Origin: an uncultured Mucilaginibacter sp. | GTDB lineage: Bacteria > Bacteroidota > Bacteroidia > Sphingobacteriales > Sphingobacteriaceae | NCBI GenBank assembly: GCA_946479225.1 | Contig: CAMLFI010000032.1 | Coordinates: 1-12,760, forward strand | Reading direction: 5' to 3' | DNA length: 12,760 nucleotides | Part shown: piece after piece, positions 6,752 through 12,760 of the stretch | How positions within the stretch are numbered: the stretch's first letter is position 1 | Layout: every line of letters starts with the position of its first letter | The notes under the pieces: generated by a model | Told to the model about the DNA's origin: nothing | The model's input: only the letters and a program-made list of their open reading frames with translations | The model's database searches: none | Program-made: the position numbers and the translations under genes

Positions 6752-6782
6752 TTGCGCAACCGAATGGCTGCATGTATATTTG
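6752..6782 (+). promoter_or_regulatory. Promoter of the ArsR / SRPBCC operon
   Basis: TTG (6752-6754) and TATATTTG (6775-6782) are separated by 20 bp, a good Bacteroidota primary promoter. The predicted start is near 6788, so the coding start must be downstream. This excludes the longer in-frame TTG start at 6752 and favours the ATG at 6803. Confidence 0.7.
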
Positions 6783-6801
6783 CAATCAAACGGTTGCAAA
6801 T
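6778..6801. promoter_or_regulatory. 24-bp inverted-repeat operator overlapping the ArsR promoter
   Basis: ATTTGCAATC (6778-6787), centre AAAC and GGTTGCAAAT (6792-6801) form 10-bp arms with one mismatch; the outer 8 bp are perfect. The dyad covers the end of the -7 box, the predicted start and the bases up to the ATG. This is the position expected for autorepression by the ArsR-type protein encoded just downstream. Binding is inferred. Confidence 0.65.
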
Positions 6802-6802
6802 T

Positions 6803-7105
6803 ATGATAAGACGAGATATTTTCCAGGCAATAGCCGATCCTACCCGCAGGGCAATACTGGCTCTGCTGGCACTACAGGCCATGACGCCCAATGCCCTTGC
6901 CGAGCATTTTAACAGCAGCAGGCAGGCGGTATCAAAACATATTAAAATATTAACCGAGTGCGAGGTTGTTAAGCAGCAACAAACCGGGCGCGAAATTTAT
7001 TATCACTTTAACCCCAAAAAAATGAAAGAGATAGACGTATGGTTGGAACAGTTTAAGAAACAATGGGAAGACCGCTTTGATCAATTAGATAACTTATTAG
7101 GATAA
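6803..7105 (+). CDS. ArsR-family winged-helix transcriptional repressor (SdpR-like)
   Basis: From ATG 6803 the product is 100 residues: [20 protein letters not shown], then [20 protein letters not shown]. Next comes the recognition helix [12 protein letters not shown] (about 38-49) and the wing [17 protein letters not shown] (about 55-71). The last 30 residues ([20 protein letters not shown]) are a charged helix, probably for dimerisation. The [13 protein letters not shown] opening is typical of the ArsR subgroup encoded next to SRPBCC/AHSA1 proteins. The metal-binding ELCVCDL helix of ArsR/SmtB sensors is absent, so metal sensing is unlikely. It most probably represses its own operon through the dyad 1 bp upstream of its ATG. 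A longer in-frame start at 6752 would cover the promoter and is rejected. Confidence 0.88.
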   Translation: MIRRDIFQAIADPTRRAILALLALQAMTPNALAEHFNSSRQAVSKHIKILTECEVVKQQQTGREIYYHFNPKKMKEIDVWLEQFKKQWEDRFDQLDNLLG

Positions 7106-7124
7106 CCTGTAAAAACAAATAGCT

Positions 7125-7616
7125 ATGGCAAATTATGAAACCGTGGTAGAGAAAGACCTACCCAACAAAACATTACATGTAGTAAGAGAATTTAAAGGCA
7201 CAGTTGAGCGTGTTTGGGCCGCCTGGACACAAGCCGAACTGCTTGACCAATGGTGGGCACCGCGCCCATGGAAAGCCGTTACCCAGAGTATGGACTTTAA
7301 GCCGGGCGGCATATGGCTGTATTATATGCTCGGTCCTGAAGGTGAGCGCCACTATTGCCGGGTTGGCTTTACTGCTATTGATCCCGGTAAAAGCTTTAGC
7401 GCAACGAGCAATTTTTGCGATGAGAATGGCAATATTACCGATGGCATGCCAACAATGTACTGGAAAACAGATTTCAGCAGTACCGCTACAGGTTCAAAAG
7501 CTGATGTTAAATTAAGCTTTGAGACCGAGACAGCTTTAGAAACAATACTTCAAATGGGCTTTGAAGGCGGCTTCACTATGGCGCTTGGCAATCTGGACGA
7601 ATTGCTGGAGGCTTAA
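7125..7616 (+). CDS. SRPBCC / AHSA1 domain protein
   Basis: The 163-residue product has the START-like AHSA1 signature: LHVVREFKGTVERVWAAWTQ at about 17-36, AELLDQWWAPRPW at about 37-49, then the F-KPGG-W-Y turn (DFKPGGIWLYYMLGPEG) and the C-terminal helix FEGGFTMALGNLDELL. Such proteins form a helix-grip fold with a deep hydrophobic pocket; the ligand is unknown for most bacterial members. It starts 19 bp after the ArsR gene and is followed by a strong terminator, so the two form an operon. A repressor paired with an AHSA1 protein is a common arrangement and suggests that the SRPBCC protein binds or modifies the signal to which the repressor responds (inference). Soluble, with no signal peptide. 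Confidence 0.88.
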   Translation: MANYETVVEKDLPNKTLHVVREFKGTVERVWAAWTQAELLDQWWAPRPWKAVTQSMDFKPGGIWLYYMLGPEGERHYCRVGFTAIDPGKSFSATSNFCDENGNITDGMPTMYWKTDFSSTATGSKADVKLSFETETALETILQMGFEGGFTMALGNLDELLEA

Positions 7617-7634
7617 TATTAGATATAAGTTTAT

Positions 7635-7675
7635 AAAGAGGTTGTTACGCAAACGTAGCAACCTCTTTTATTTAG
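7635..7675 (+). terminator. Intrinsic terminator after the SRPBCC gene
   Basis: AAAGAGGTTGTTACG (7635-7649), loop CAAA and CGTAGCAACCTCTTT (7654-7668) pair over 15 bp with one G-U, followed by TATTT. On the minus strand the same stem is followed by ATAAACTTATAT, only a weak U-tract; it may partly stop the convergent lipoprotein transcript. Confidence 0.85.
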
Positions 7676-7703
7676 CAGACGTCCAATCCATTTGCATTAC
7701 GCA

Positions 7704-8267
7704 TCATTTACTCATCAACAAAATCCAATCCCAGTCGGCCGGATCGCCTATACCTACACTGGGCGCATATAGCATTACGCTGATCTTTTTGTTTGCTTTT
7801 CGGTATTCTGCTACAATCTGTAGCTTTGATACAGCACTCCATATAGTTTCAAAATTTGGGGCTGTACCACCACCGGATTGACCCATAACAGGCTTAAAGG
7901 CTGAATTACCAGGATAAGGAAGTTCTCCGTTCAGCGTTTGGTAGCTGCCGGATGGATTTAAGGCGGCGGGGTGACTCATTGCTCCTTTGCCCATCCAGAC
8001 GATAGTACCTTTAAAAAGCAATTCATTGCCGGGTTTGTGGTAAAGTGCCATCCCGCCAAAATCGCCGGGAGCCTGGTAGTCCACTTTCAGCGGAATGGTA
8101 TCCGCGTTGGGCAAGGTTGAGTTTACTTTTTGTTCTACTCCTCCTTCAAACTTAAGTGTTTGATAGTCTACTTTTAAAAGCAAAATGGAACCCGATTTGT
8201 TGATATCGTCCTGCTTACATCCGCATAGCATTATAAGCGCAGACAGGGTTAGTATAAGGTTTTTCAT
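7704..8267 (-). CDS. Lipoprotein of unknown function
   Basis: The 187-residue product begins MKNLILTLSALIMLCGCKQD. This is a type II signal peptide with lipobox LCGC, so Cys17 would be lipidated. Lys-Gln-Asp-Asp follows the Cys; short acidic motifs in this position act as surface-export signals for Bacteroidota lipoproteins, so it may face outward (inference). The rest is a soluble, probably beta-rich domain that I do not recognise. It holds a short internal repeat: LKVDYQTLKFEGG at about residues 31-43 and LKVDYQAPGDFGG at about 60-72. The C-terminal half has ISVMLYAPSVGIGDPADWDW. It is transcribed on the same strand as GH43 but lies 162 bp away, across a long inverted repeat, so it is probably a separate unit. 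The function is open. Confidence 0.75.
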   Translation of the reverse strand: MKNLILTLSALIMLCGCKQDDINKSGSILLLKVDYQTLKFEGGVEQKVNSTLPNADTIPLKVDYQAPGDFGGMALYHKPGNELLFKGTIVWMGKGAMSHPAALNPSGSYQTLNGELPYPGNSAFKPVMGQSGGGTAPNFETIWSAVSKLQIVAEYRKANKKISVMLYAPSVGIGDPADWDWILLMSK

Positions 8268-8324
8268 GTTTTTATGAACTTATACTAAATAATACGGATC
8301 AAACAGAAGGAACGCTACATGTCT

Positions 8325-8332
8325 CAAAAATA
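8325..8332 (-). promoter_or_regulatory. Possible -7 element for the lipoprotein gene
   Basis: On the minus strand TATTTTTG (8332-8325) fits TAnnTTTG and would give a leader of about 50 nt. The -33 position falls at the edge of the long inverted repeat and has no TTG, so the call is weak. Confidence 0.3.
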
Positions 8333-8352
8333 AAGTGGAACAGGGGCTTAAC

Positions 8353-8403
8353 GATAATGAGCCACAGGCGCACTAATGTATAGTGCACCTGTGGCTCATT
8401 ATC
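8353..8403. repeat. Long inverted repeat with 22-bp arms
   Basis: The left arm 8353-8374 (begins GATAATGAGCCACAGG) and the right arm 8382-8403 (ends CCTGTGGCTCATTATC) are complementary over 22 bp with a single C/T difference, readable as G-U in RNA on one strand. The loop AATGTAT has 7 nt. The element begins 26 bp past the GH43 stop codon. No U-run follows on the minus strand (GTTAAGCC), so it is not a standard intrinsic terminator. It may be a factor-dependent terminator, a 3' stabilising hairpin for the GH43 mRNA, or a dispersed palindromic element. Confidence 0.75.
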
Positions 8404-8429
8404 ATTGATTTAATAAAAGAGGGTTCCTC

Positions 8430-10016
8430 TCAATTATTTTTTGCCGTTATCTTATCACTAATTCTAAAGTAGTCGAAATCAACATAGCCGCCGGTTGTTT
8501 TGGTAGCATAGTTAAACAGGCCAAAGCGGTAGCCCATAAAATGCGGCAGCGTGTACGACATTTTTAGCTCATTGCCAATCGGCGTCCATACTTTGCCGTC
8601 AAGGCTGTAATATAACCAGGCCTTATCGGTTTTATTGGTGAAATCGCAGTCGGCTTTAAAGTAAACCACTTTTTGAGTGATAGGAATATTAGCGGCTTCA
8701 ACTTCTTTTGCACCTTGTCCATCGCCAACTACAATAGATTTACCGGCAGCGGTTGCTTTTACGCCTACCCATTCGTATTTCTTTTGTAGTAATAATAATC
8801 CGGCATAATCGCCATCCTTCATGTTGGATACATCAACAGAGGTTATGCCCGATGATGTTGGTCCGAATGTGCGTTGTGTCAGCGTATTGCGCGCCTGCAG
8901 TACGCCATTACTGTCTACACGGCCCGTGGTTAATCTTAAGTAACCCGGACGTTTTGTAACCGACCAAAGGTCGTTAACCGGGTTGTGGTTCCATTGCCAA
9001 ACCAGTGGTAAGGCCGGTTCACCTTTTTTACGGGTAAATTCGTCGCTATTAACCAGGCCCGGTATTAAGCCTTTGCTTGCCGGCAAATTGAGTTTTGCCG
9101 GGAATTTGCCGTTATCGCCAATAACAGGCCAGCCGTTTTCCCATTTTACAGGAAGTATATACGGCGCACGGCCAACTGATCCATAATCACGGAACAGGTA
9201 GGCGAACCATTCTCCCTTTGCATTATCTATCAGGCTGCCCTGAGCTACGCCCAGATCCTGAAAACCCAATTTACCCTCCCAGGGGCCGGTTAGTTTATCC
9301 GCACGATGCATTACTACAGTACGCATACCGCCACGTGGCCAGGTAATATTAAACAGGTAGTATTTGCCATCGTGCTTTAAAAGCTGTGAACCCTCGGCTT
9401 GTAGCTGCATACTGGGTCCGGCAGGGAGACTTGCGTTTTGTATCACTATTTGCTGGGTTTCCGGCTTTATCCCCGAAAGATCATCTTTCAACTCTACCAA
9501 TGTTATTTTACCGGCGTTATATGCCATGTAGATCTTTCCGTCATCATCAAAAAACAAAGAATGGTCATGCAACGATGGTTTGAAAGAATGCTCTACCCAA
9601 GGACCTTTTTCAATATTTTTAGTAGTGAAAATATAGGTTTTACCCGTAGTGCTCGAAAAAGTTGTTACATAAAACGTTCCATTATGAAAGCGTAAACTGC
9701 TTGCCCATGATCCTTTACCATAGGCGTTTTTCTTACCAATCAGGTTAAGGTCATCGTTCTCGCCTAATGTCTGATAAACATAGCCAACCATTTGCCAGTT
9801 TACCAGGTCCTTTGATTTCATGATAGGCAAACCGGGGTTCATGTGCATGGTTGTGCTGCTCATGTAATAGGTATCGCCAACACGTATCATAGCCAGATCG
9901 GGTACATCAGCATACACTACCGGCAAGGGTTCAGGGGCGTTTTGGGCAACTGATGTTTGTGAGCCCACAAAAGCCATTACCACGCCTAAGGTAAGGCACT
10001 TAAAAAAGGTGTTCAT
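8430..10016 (-). CDS. Secreted glycoside hydrolase family 43 enzyme (beta-xylosidase / alpha-L-arabinofuranosidase type)
   Basis: The 528-residue product has a signal peptide (1-24, ending TSVAQ). The five-bladed GH43 propeller covers about 33-320 and a C-terminal concanavalin-like GH43_C2 domain about 325-520. Expected catalytic residues are present: the general base Asp40 in ADVPDLAMIRVGDTYYM, the pKa-modulating Asp151 in LHDHSLFFDDDGKIYM, and the general acid Glu208 in QAEGSQLLKHDGKYYLF. The enzyme should release arabinose or xylose from hemicellulose or pectin side chains by an inverting mechanism, in the periplasm or outside. The exact subfamily (GH43_12 is my guess) and specificity are not decidable here. 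It lies 101 bp downstream of the mutarotase gene on the same strand with no clear promoter between, so both are probably one transcript. Its C-terminal beta sandwich closes the active site in characterised two-domain GH43 enzymes. Confidence 0.9.
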   Translation of the reverse strand: MNTFFKCLTLGVVMAFVGSQTSVAQNAPEPLPVVYADVPDLAMIRVGDTYYMSSTTMHMNPGLPIMKSKDLVNWQMVGYVYQTLGENDDLNLIGKKNAYGKGSWASSLRFHNGTFYVTTFSSTTGKTYIFTTKNIEKGPWVEHSFKPSLHDHSLFFDDDGKIYMAYNAGKITLVELKDDLSGIKPETQQIVIQNASLPAGPSMQLQAEGSQLLKHDGKYYLFNITWPRGGMRTVVMHRADKLTGPWEGKLGFQDLGVAQGSLIDNAKGEWFAYLFRDYGSVGRAPYILPVKWENGWPVIGDNGKFPAKLNLPASKGLIPGLVNSDEFTRKKGEPALPLVWQWNHNPVNDLWSVTKRPGYLRLTTGRVDSNGVLQARNTLTQRTFGPTSSGITSVDVSNMKDGDYAGLLLLQKKYEWVGVKATAAGKSIVVGDGQGAKEVEAANIPITQKVVYFKADCDFTNKTDKAWLYYSLDGKVWTPIGNELKMSYTLPHFMGYRFGLFNYATKTTGGYVDFDYFRISDKITAKNN

Positions 10017-10117
10017 ATCGGTTTATTATTTTTGTATGGTTTCAGGCAAGCCAAAAATGGTTAAACCCGCTTAAAAATCAGTAAGTTCTATTATCTTATT
10101 GGTCCAGTATTGTTAAC

Positions 10118-10453
10118 TTATAGTTGGAATATTTGTTGCATAGGCAGCCACTTTTCGCCTGGTTTAGCCCAAGGCAAAGCTTGTTGAAATTTCCACATCA
10201 GCTGCTCCCATTCCTGTACCTTTGGATTCGTCGCATCCATCTTTGCTTTTTGTTCAGCCGAGTATTCATCGGTTACTTCCATTATCATAAACAAACGATT
10301 GCCGATACGATATATTTCCATCGCGGTTATATGCGCGTCTAAAATGCTTTTCCTTATCTCGGGCCAGGCGTTTTCGGCCTTATGCCAGTGTTCGTATTCA
10401 GCAATTAATTCCTCGTCGTCTACCAGATCAAGGGCAAAGCAAAATCGTTCCAT
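10118..10453 (-). CDS. L-rhamnose mutarotase family protein (RhaM / DUF718)
   Basis: The 111-residue product matches the small dimeric mutarotases of PF05336. It has MERFCFALDL, then LIAEYEHWHKAENAWPEIRK with Tyr20 and His24 in the positions of the E. coli RhaM active-site Tyr and His, then MEIYRIGNRLFMIMEV. It ends NPKVQEWEQLMWKFQQALPW and a tail ending QQIFQL. RhaM interconverts alpha and beta anomers of L-rhamnose, feeding the isomerase. The Bacteroidota branch is often found beside rhamnose or fucose catabolic genes or, as here, glycosidases, so L-fucose or another sugar is possible and I give no symbol. It is cytoplasmic, with no signal peptide. It is the first gene before GH43 and is divergent from GH51. 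The ATG at 10453 follows an AT-rich leader. Confidence 0.88.
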   Translation of the reverse strand: MERFCFALDLVDDEELIAEYEHWHKAENAWPEIRKSILDAHITAMEIYRIGNRLFMIMEVTDEYSAEQKAKMDATNPKVQEWEQLMWKFQQALPWAKPGEKWLPMQQIFQL

Positions 10454-10572
10454 AATTTTGTATATGTAGATAAATTAAATTCTGTTTGTGCAGTTTGATA
10501 ATTTATCGGATGCTAAATAATAAACAACATTTAAATAAAAAGCTCCGTCACTAAATTAATACTACCATAGGT

Positions 10573-10603
10573 TTTGAAGTGTCGAATATCCTATATAATT
10601 TCG
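10573..10603 (+). promoter_or_regulatory. Promoter of the GH51 gene
   Basis: TTTG (10573-10576) is separated by exactly 19 bp from TAATTTCG (10596-10603), which differs from TAnnTTTG at one position. The start would lie near 10609, a leader of about 36 nt. The same 191-bp region must hold the divergent mutarotase promoter, for which I see only a poor match. Confidence 0.5.
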
Positions 10604-10609
10604 AGAAAA

Positions 10610-10632
10610 TTAAATGTAAAAAGTACATTTAA
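10610..10632 (+). promoter_or_regulatory. Inverted repeat in the GH51 leader
   Basis: TTAAATGTA (10610-10618), spacer AAAAG and TACATTTAA (10624-10632) form a perfect 9-bp dyad between the predicted start and the ATG at 10645. It could be a repressor operator or an AU-rich hairpin in the 5' leader that affects translation. The composition is AT-rich, so chance formation is possible. Confidence 0.4.
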
Positions 10633-10644
10633 AAAAATCCCACT

Positions 10645-12760
10645 ATGAAACTTCACTTTTTTGCTGCCGCGCTGGCGCTTGCTTGCTTTTGCGGTACCGC
10701 CAATGCGCAAAACACAAAATTAACGCTCGATCTTACAAAACCCGGCGCAACGGTTAGTCCGATGCTATACGGATTGATGACCGAAGAGATCAATTACGCG
10801 TACGATGGCGGCCTATATGCCGAACTGATACGCAACAGGATATTCAAAAATAACCCCGCAAAGCCGGATGGCTGGAGCATGGTAACCGAGGGCGATGCAA
10901 AAGCTGCCATCCAGTTAATTGGGGCTAACCCACAAAATGTACCTAATAATGAGCGCGGCCATGCTATAAATGACGCCCTAACAACTTGCTTAAGATTAAC
11001 TGTTGAACAACCCGGCACACGTGCAGGTATTGCCAACTCGGGTTATTGGGGAATACCGGTTAAACCAAGTACTACCTATAGCGCCTCTTTTTACATAAAG
11101 GGAGCCGGGCAGGCACCGCCGCCCGCGCGCGGTGGTAATCGCCCTCCGCAAGCTAATGCTGTACCGATACCTGTAATCGAAAACAATACCGCCGGCCCAA
11201 TCACAGTAAGCCTGGAAAGCAACGACGGTAAAACCGTGTATGCTTCGGGAACGATCAACATGGAGAAAACGCCCTACTGGAAAAAATATGCCCTTAAGCT
11301 GACTACCCAGGCAGGTATAACGCCAACTAAGGATGCGCATTTTGTGATATCAACCAACCGTACCGGCTTATATTATTTTAACCTGGTATCGTTGTTCCCG
11401 CCTACTTATGGTGACAGACCGAACGGCAGCAGGACAGACCTGATGCAATTACTGGTGGATATGAAGCCGGCGTTTTTACGTTTCCCGGGGGGTAACTATC
11501 TGGAAGGGCCATACCTTGCCGACCGTTTTCCGTGGAAAACAACATTGGGTCCGTTGGAGCAAAGGCCGGGTCACCCGGGCAGCTGGGGTTACCGCGCTAC
11601 AGATGGTTTAGGTTTATATGAATTTTTAGGCTGGTGCGAAGATGCGCACATGGAACCTCTGTTAGGTGTTTATGCCGGCTACTCGCTTAATGGGGACCAT
11701 GTGGATGCAGGGCCTTTGTTAGTACCTTATATTGACGAAGCTTTAGAAGAAATAGAATACATTATCGGCGATGCCAAAACCACCAAATGGGGCGCGCAAC
11801 GTGCAAAGGATGGTCACCCTGCACCGTTTAAACTTCACTATGTGGAAGTTGGTAACGAGGATTGGTTTGACCGCTCAGGTTCATACGATGGCAGGTTTAA
11901 CCAGTTCAGGGCAGCTATCAACAAAAAATATCCGCAGTTAAAAGTGATATCAACCATAGCCAGCAAGGTATATCCAACCCAAAAAGTAACAAGCGGCCCG
12001 CCGATTGATATGGAGGATGAGCATTACTACCAAAACTCATGGCAGATGCAGGAAGATGCGTTTAAATATGATAATTACGATCGTACAAAAGGGCCTAAAA
12101 TATTTGTAGGCGAATGGGCCACGCGCGAGGGATCGCCAACCACCAACCTGATATCTGCTTTGGGCGATGCCGCGTTTATGACGGGTATGGAGCGAAACAG
12201 CGATGTTGTACTGATGTCGTGCTTTGCGCCTTTGTTTGTTAACGTTAACCCACGTAACGAAGCTACAGGCGAACCCTCAGGGATGCAGTGGGCTTCGGAT
12301 TTGATCGGTCATGACGCGCTTACAAGTTATGGCTCGCCATCCTATTATGTTCAATCCATGTTCAACAATAACATTGGCAATAAGATAGTACCGGTAAGCG
12401 TACAAAATCTGCCTATGTTGCATATTGATACCGCAGCGCTTAACAAGAACCTGCCACCACAGCAACGCCGCGGCAGACAGCAAAAACCGGAGCGCCCTTC
12501 ACTATATTATGTTGCTACAAAAGACAGCAAAACGGGTACTGTTTATCTTAAAGTGGTAAACGTTGCCGATCATGCCGAGAATGTTACGCTGGATCTGAAA
12601 GGTGTGGGTGCAGTTGCTTCAACCGGAACATTAATCGAGCTTAAAGGGGATAAACCGGAGTCAACAAATTCAATAACAGATCCCAAACATATAGTGCCTG
12701 TAACGACCAACTTAACGGGTGTAGGCAAATCGTTCTCGCATACCTTTAGTCCGTATTCTG
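10645..12760 (+). CDS. GH51 alpha-L-arabinofuranosidase, C-terminal end outside window
   Basis: From ATG 10645 the frame stays open to the window edge (705 residues). A signal peptide (1-21, ending TANAQ) is followed by the GH51 opening SPMLYGLMTEEINYAYDGGL. A carbohydrate-binding-like beta sandwich at about 70-250 interrupts or precedes the barrel, and the (beta/alpha)8 domain has FLRFPGGNYLEG at 278-289. The acid/base Glu405 is in VEVGNEDW and the nucleophile Glu490 in KIFVGEWA. The C-terminal sandwich ends SHTFSPYS, a motif normally found within about ten residues of the end, so very little is missing. The enzyme releases terminal L-arabinofuranose from arabinan, arabinoxylan or arabinogalactan with retention. 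Two Pro/Gly/Arg-rich insertions stand out, at about 155-176 (APPPARGGNRPPQ) and 602-618 (NLPPQQRRGRQQKPERP). It is divergent from the mutarotase-GH43 pair and probably co-regulated with it. Confidence 0.93.
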   Translation, partial: MKLHFFAAALALACFCGTANAQNTKLTLDLTKPGATVSPMLYGLMTEEINYAYDGGLYAELIRNRIFKNNPAKPDGWSMVTEGDAKAAIQLIGANPQNVPNNERGHAINDALTTCLRLTVEQPGTRAGIANSGYWGIPVKPSTTYSASFYIKGAGQAPPPARGGNRPPQANAVPIPVIENNTAGPITVSLESNDGKTVYASGTINMEKTPYWKKYALKLTTQAGITPTKDAHFVISTNRTGLYYFNLVSLFPPTYGDRPNGSRTDLMQLLVDMKPAFLRFPGGNYLEGPYLADRFPWKTTLGPLEQRPGHPGSWGYRATDGLGLYEFLGWCEDAHMEPLLGVYAGYSLNGDHVDAGPLLVPYIDEALEEIEYIIGDAKTTKWGAQRAKDGHPAPFKLHYVEVGNEDWFDRSGSYDGRFNQFRAAINKKYPQLKVISTIASKVYPTQKVTSGPPIDMEDEHYYQNSWQMQEDAFKYDNYDRTKGPKIFVGEWATREGSPTTNLISALGDAAFMTGMERNSDVVLMSCFAPLFVNVNPRNEATGEPSGMQWASDLIGHDALTSYGSPSYYVQSMFNNNIGNKIVPVSVQNLPMLHIDTAALNKNLPPQQRRGRQQKPERPSLYYVATKDSKTGTVYLKVVNVADHAENVTLDLKGVGAVASTGTLIELKGDKPESTNSITDPKHIVPVTTNLTGVGKSFSHTFSPYS

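Noticed and set aside
6752..6802. N-terminal extension of the ArsR protein (17 extra residues from the TTG at 6752)
   Set aside because: The stretch contains the -33 and -7 promoter boxes and the operator dyad, and family members begin near [13 protein letters not shown].
7204..7515. 103-codon frame within the SRPBCC gene
   Set aside because: It is an out-of-frame overlap with a clear AHSA1 coding sequence.
10996..11340. 114-codon minus-strand frame opposite GH51
   Set aside because: GH51 is certain from its catalytic motifs; the opposite frame has no family features.

Overview
The window looks like chromosomal DNA of a Bacteroidota bacterium, most likely of the Sphingobacteriaceae (Mucilaginibacter or Pedobacter type); that placement is inference. 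The support is a TonB receptor with a carboxypeptidase-like N-terminal domain paired with a DUF4249 lipoprotein, a RecA of Bacteroidota type, promoters of the form TTG/TTTG-N19-TAnnTTTG, and start codons that mostly lack a Shine-Dalgarno sequence. Nothing resembles a phage, a transposase or a CRISPR array.

Left part (1-1870, all minus strand). An ECF-like sigma factor overlaps by 11 bp a membrane-anchored, RskA-like anti-sigma factor. Beyond a 440-bp gap lies the 5' end of a secreted fasciclin (FAS1) protein that runs off the window. The gap holds a self-contained unit on the minus strand: a good Bacteroidota promoter, an 8-bp hairpin at the predicted 5' end, a 23-nt linker and a strong intrinsic terminator. 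I call it a candidate small RNA of about 80 nt. Sigma, RskA-type anti-sigma and FAS1 protein together recall the mycobacterial SigK/RskA/MPT70-MPT83 system.

Centre left (2023-5502, plus strand). A small DUF4342 membrane protein is followed by a TonB-dependent receptor and a DUF4249 lipoprotein 1 bp downstream of it, very likely one outer-membrane unit of unknown substrate. The convergent recA (5601-6611, minus) ends at a strong hairpin terminator and carries a 16-bp perfect palindrome just after its stop codon.

Centre right (6752-8429). A two-gene operon encodes an ArsR-type repressor and an SRPBCC/AHSA1 protein. It has a clear promoter overlapped by a 24-bp inverted repeat, a probable autorepression operator, and it ends in a 15-bp-stem terminator. 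Next is an unrecognised lipoprotein gene on the minus strand, then a 22-bp-arm inverted repeat.

Right part (8430-12760). This is a carbohydrate locus: a secreted GH43 glycosidase and a RhaM-type sugar mutarotase on the minus strand, divergent from a GH51 alpha-L-arabinofuranosidase on the plus strand that lacks only its extreme C-terminus in this window. The set suggests removal of L-arabinose from arabinan, arabinoxylan or pectin side chains, with the mutarotase handling a released deoxysugar. No SusC/SusD pair is visible here. No single feature is plainly a new system; the small RNA candidate and the sigma/anti-sigma/FAS1 cluster are the best leads.
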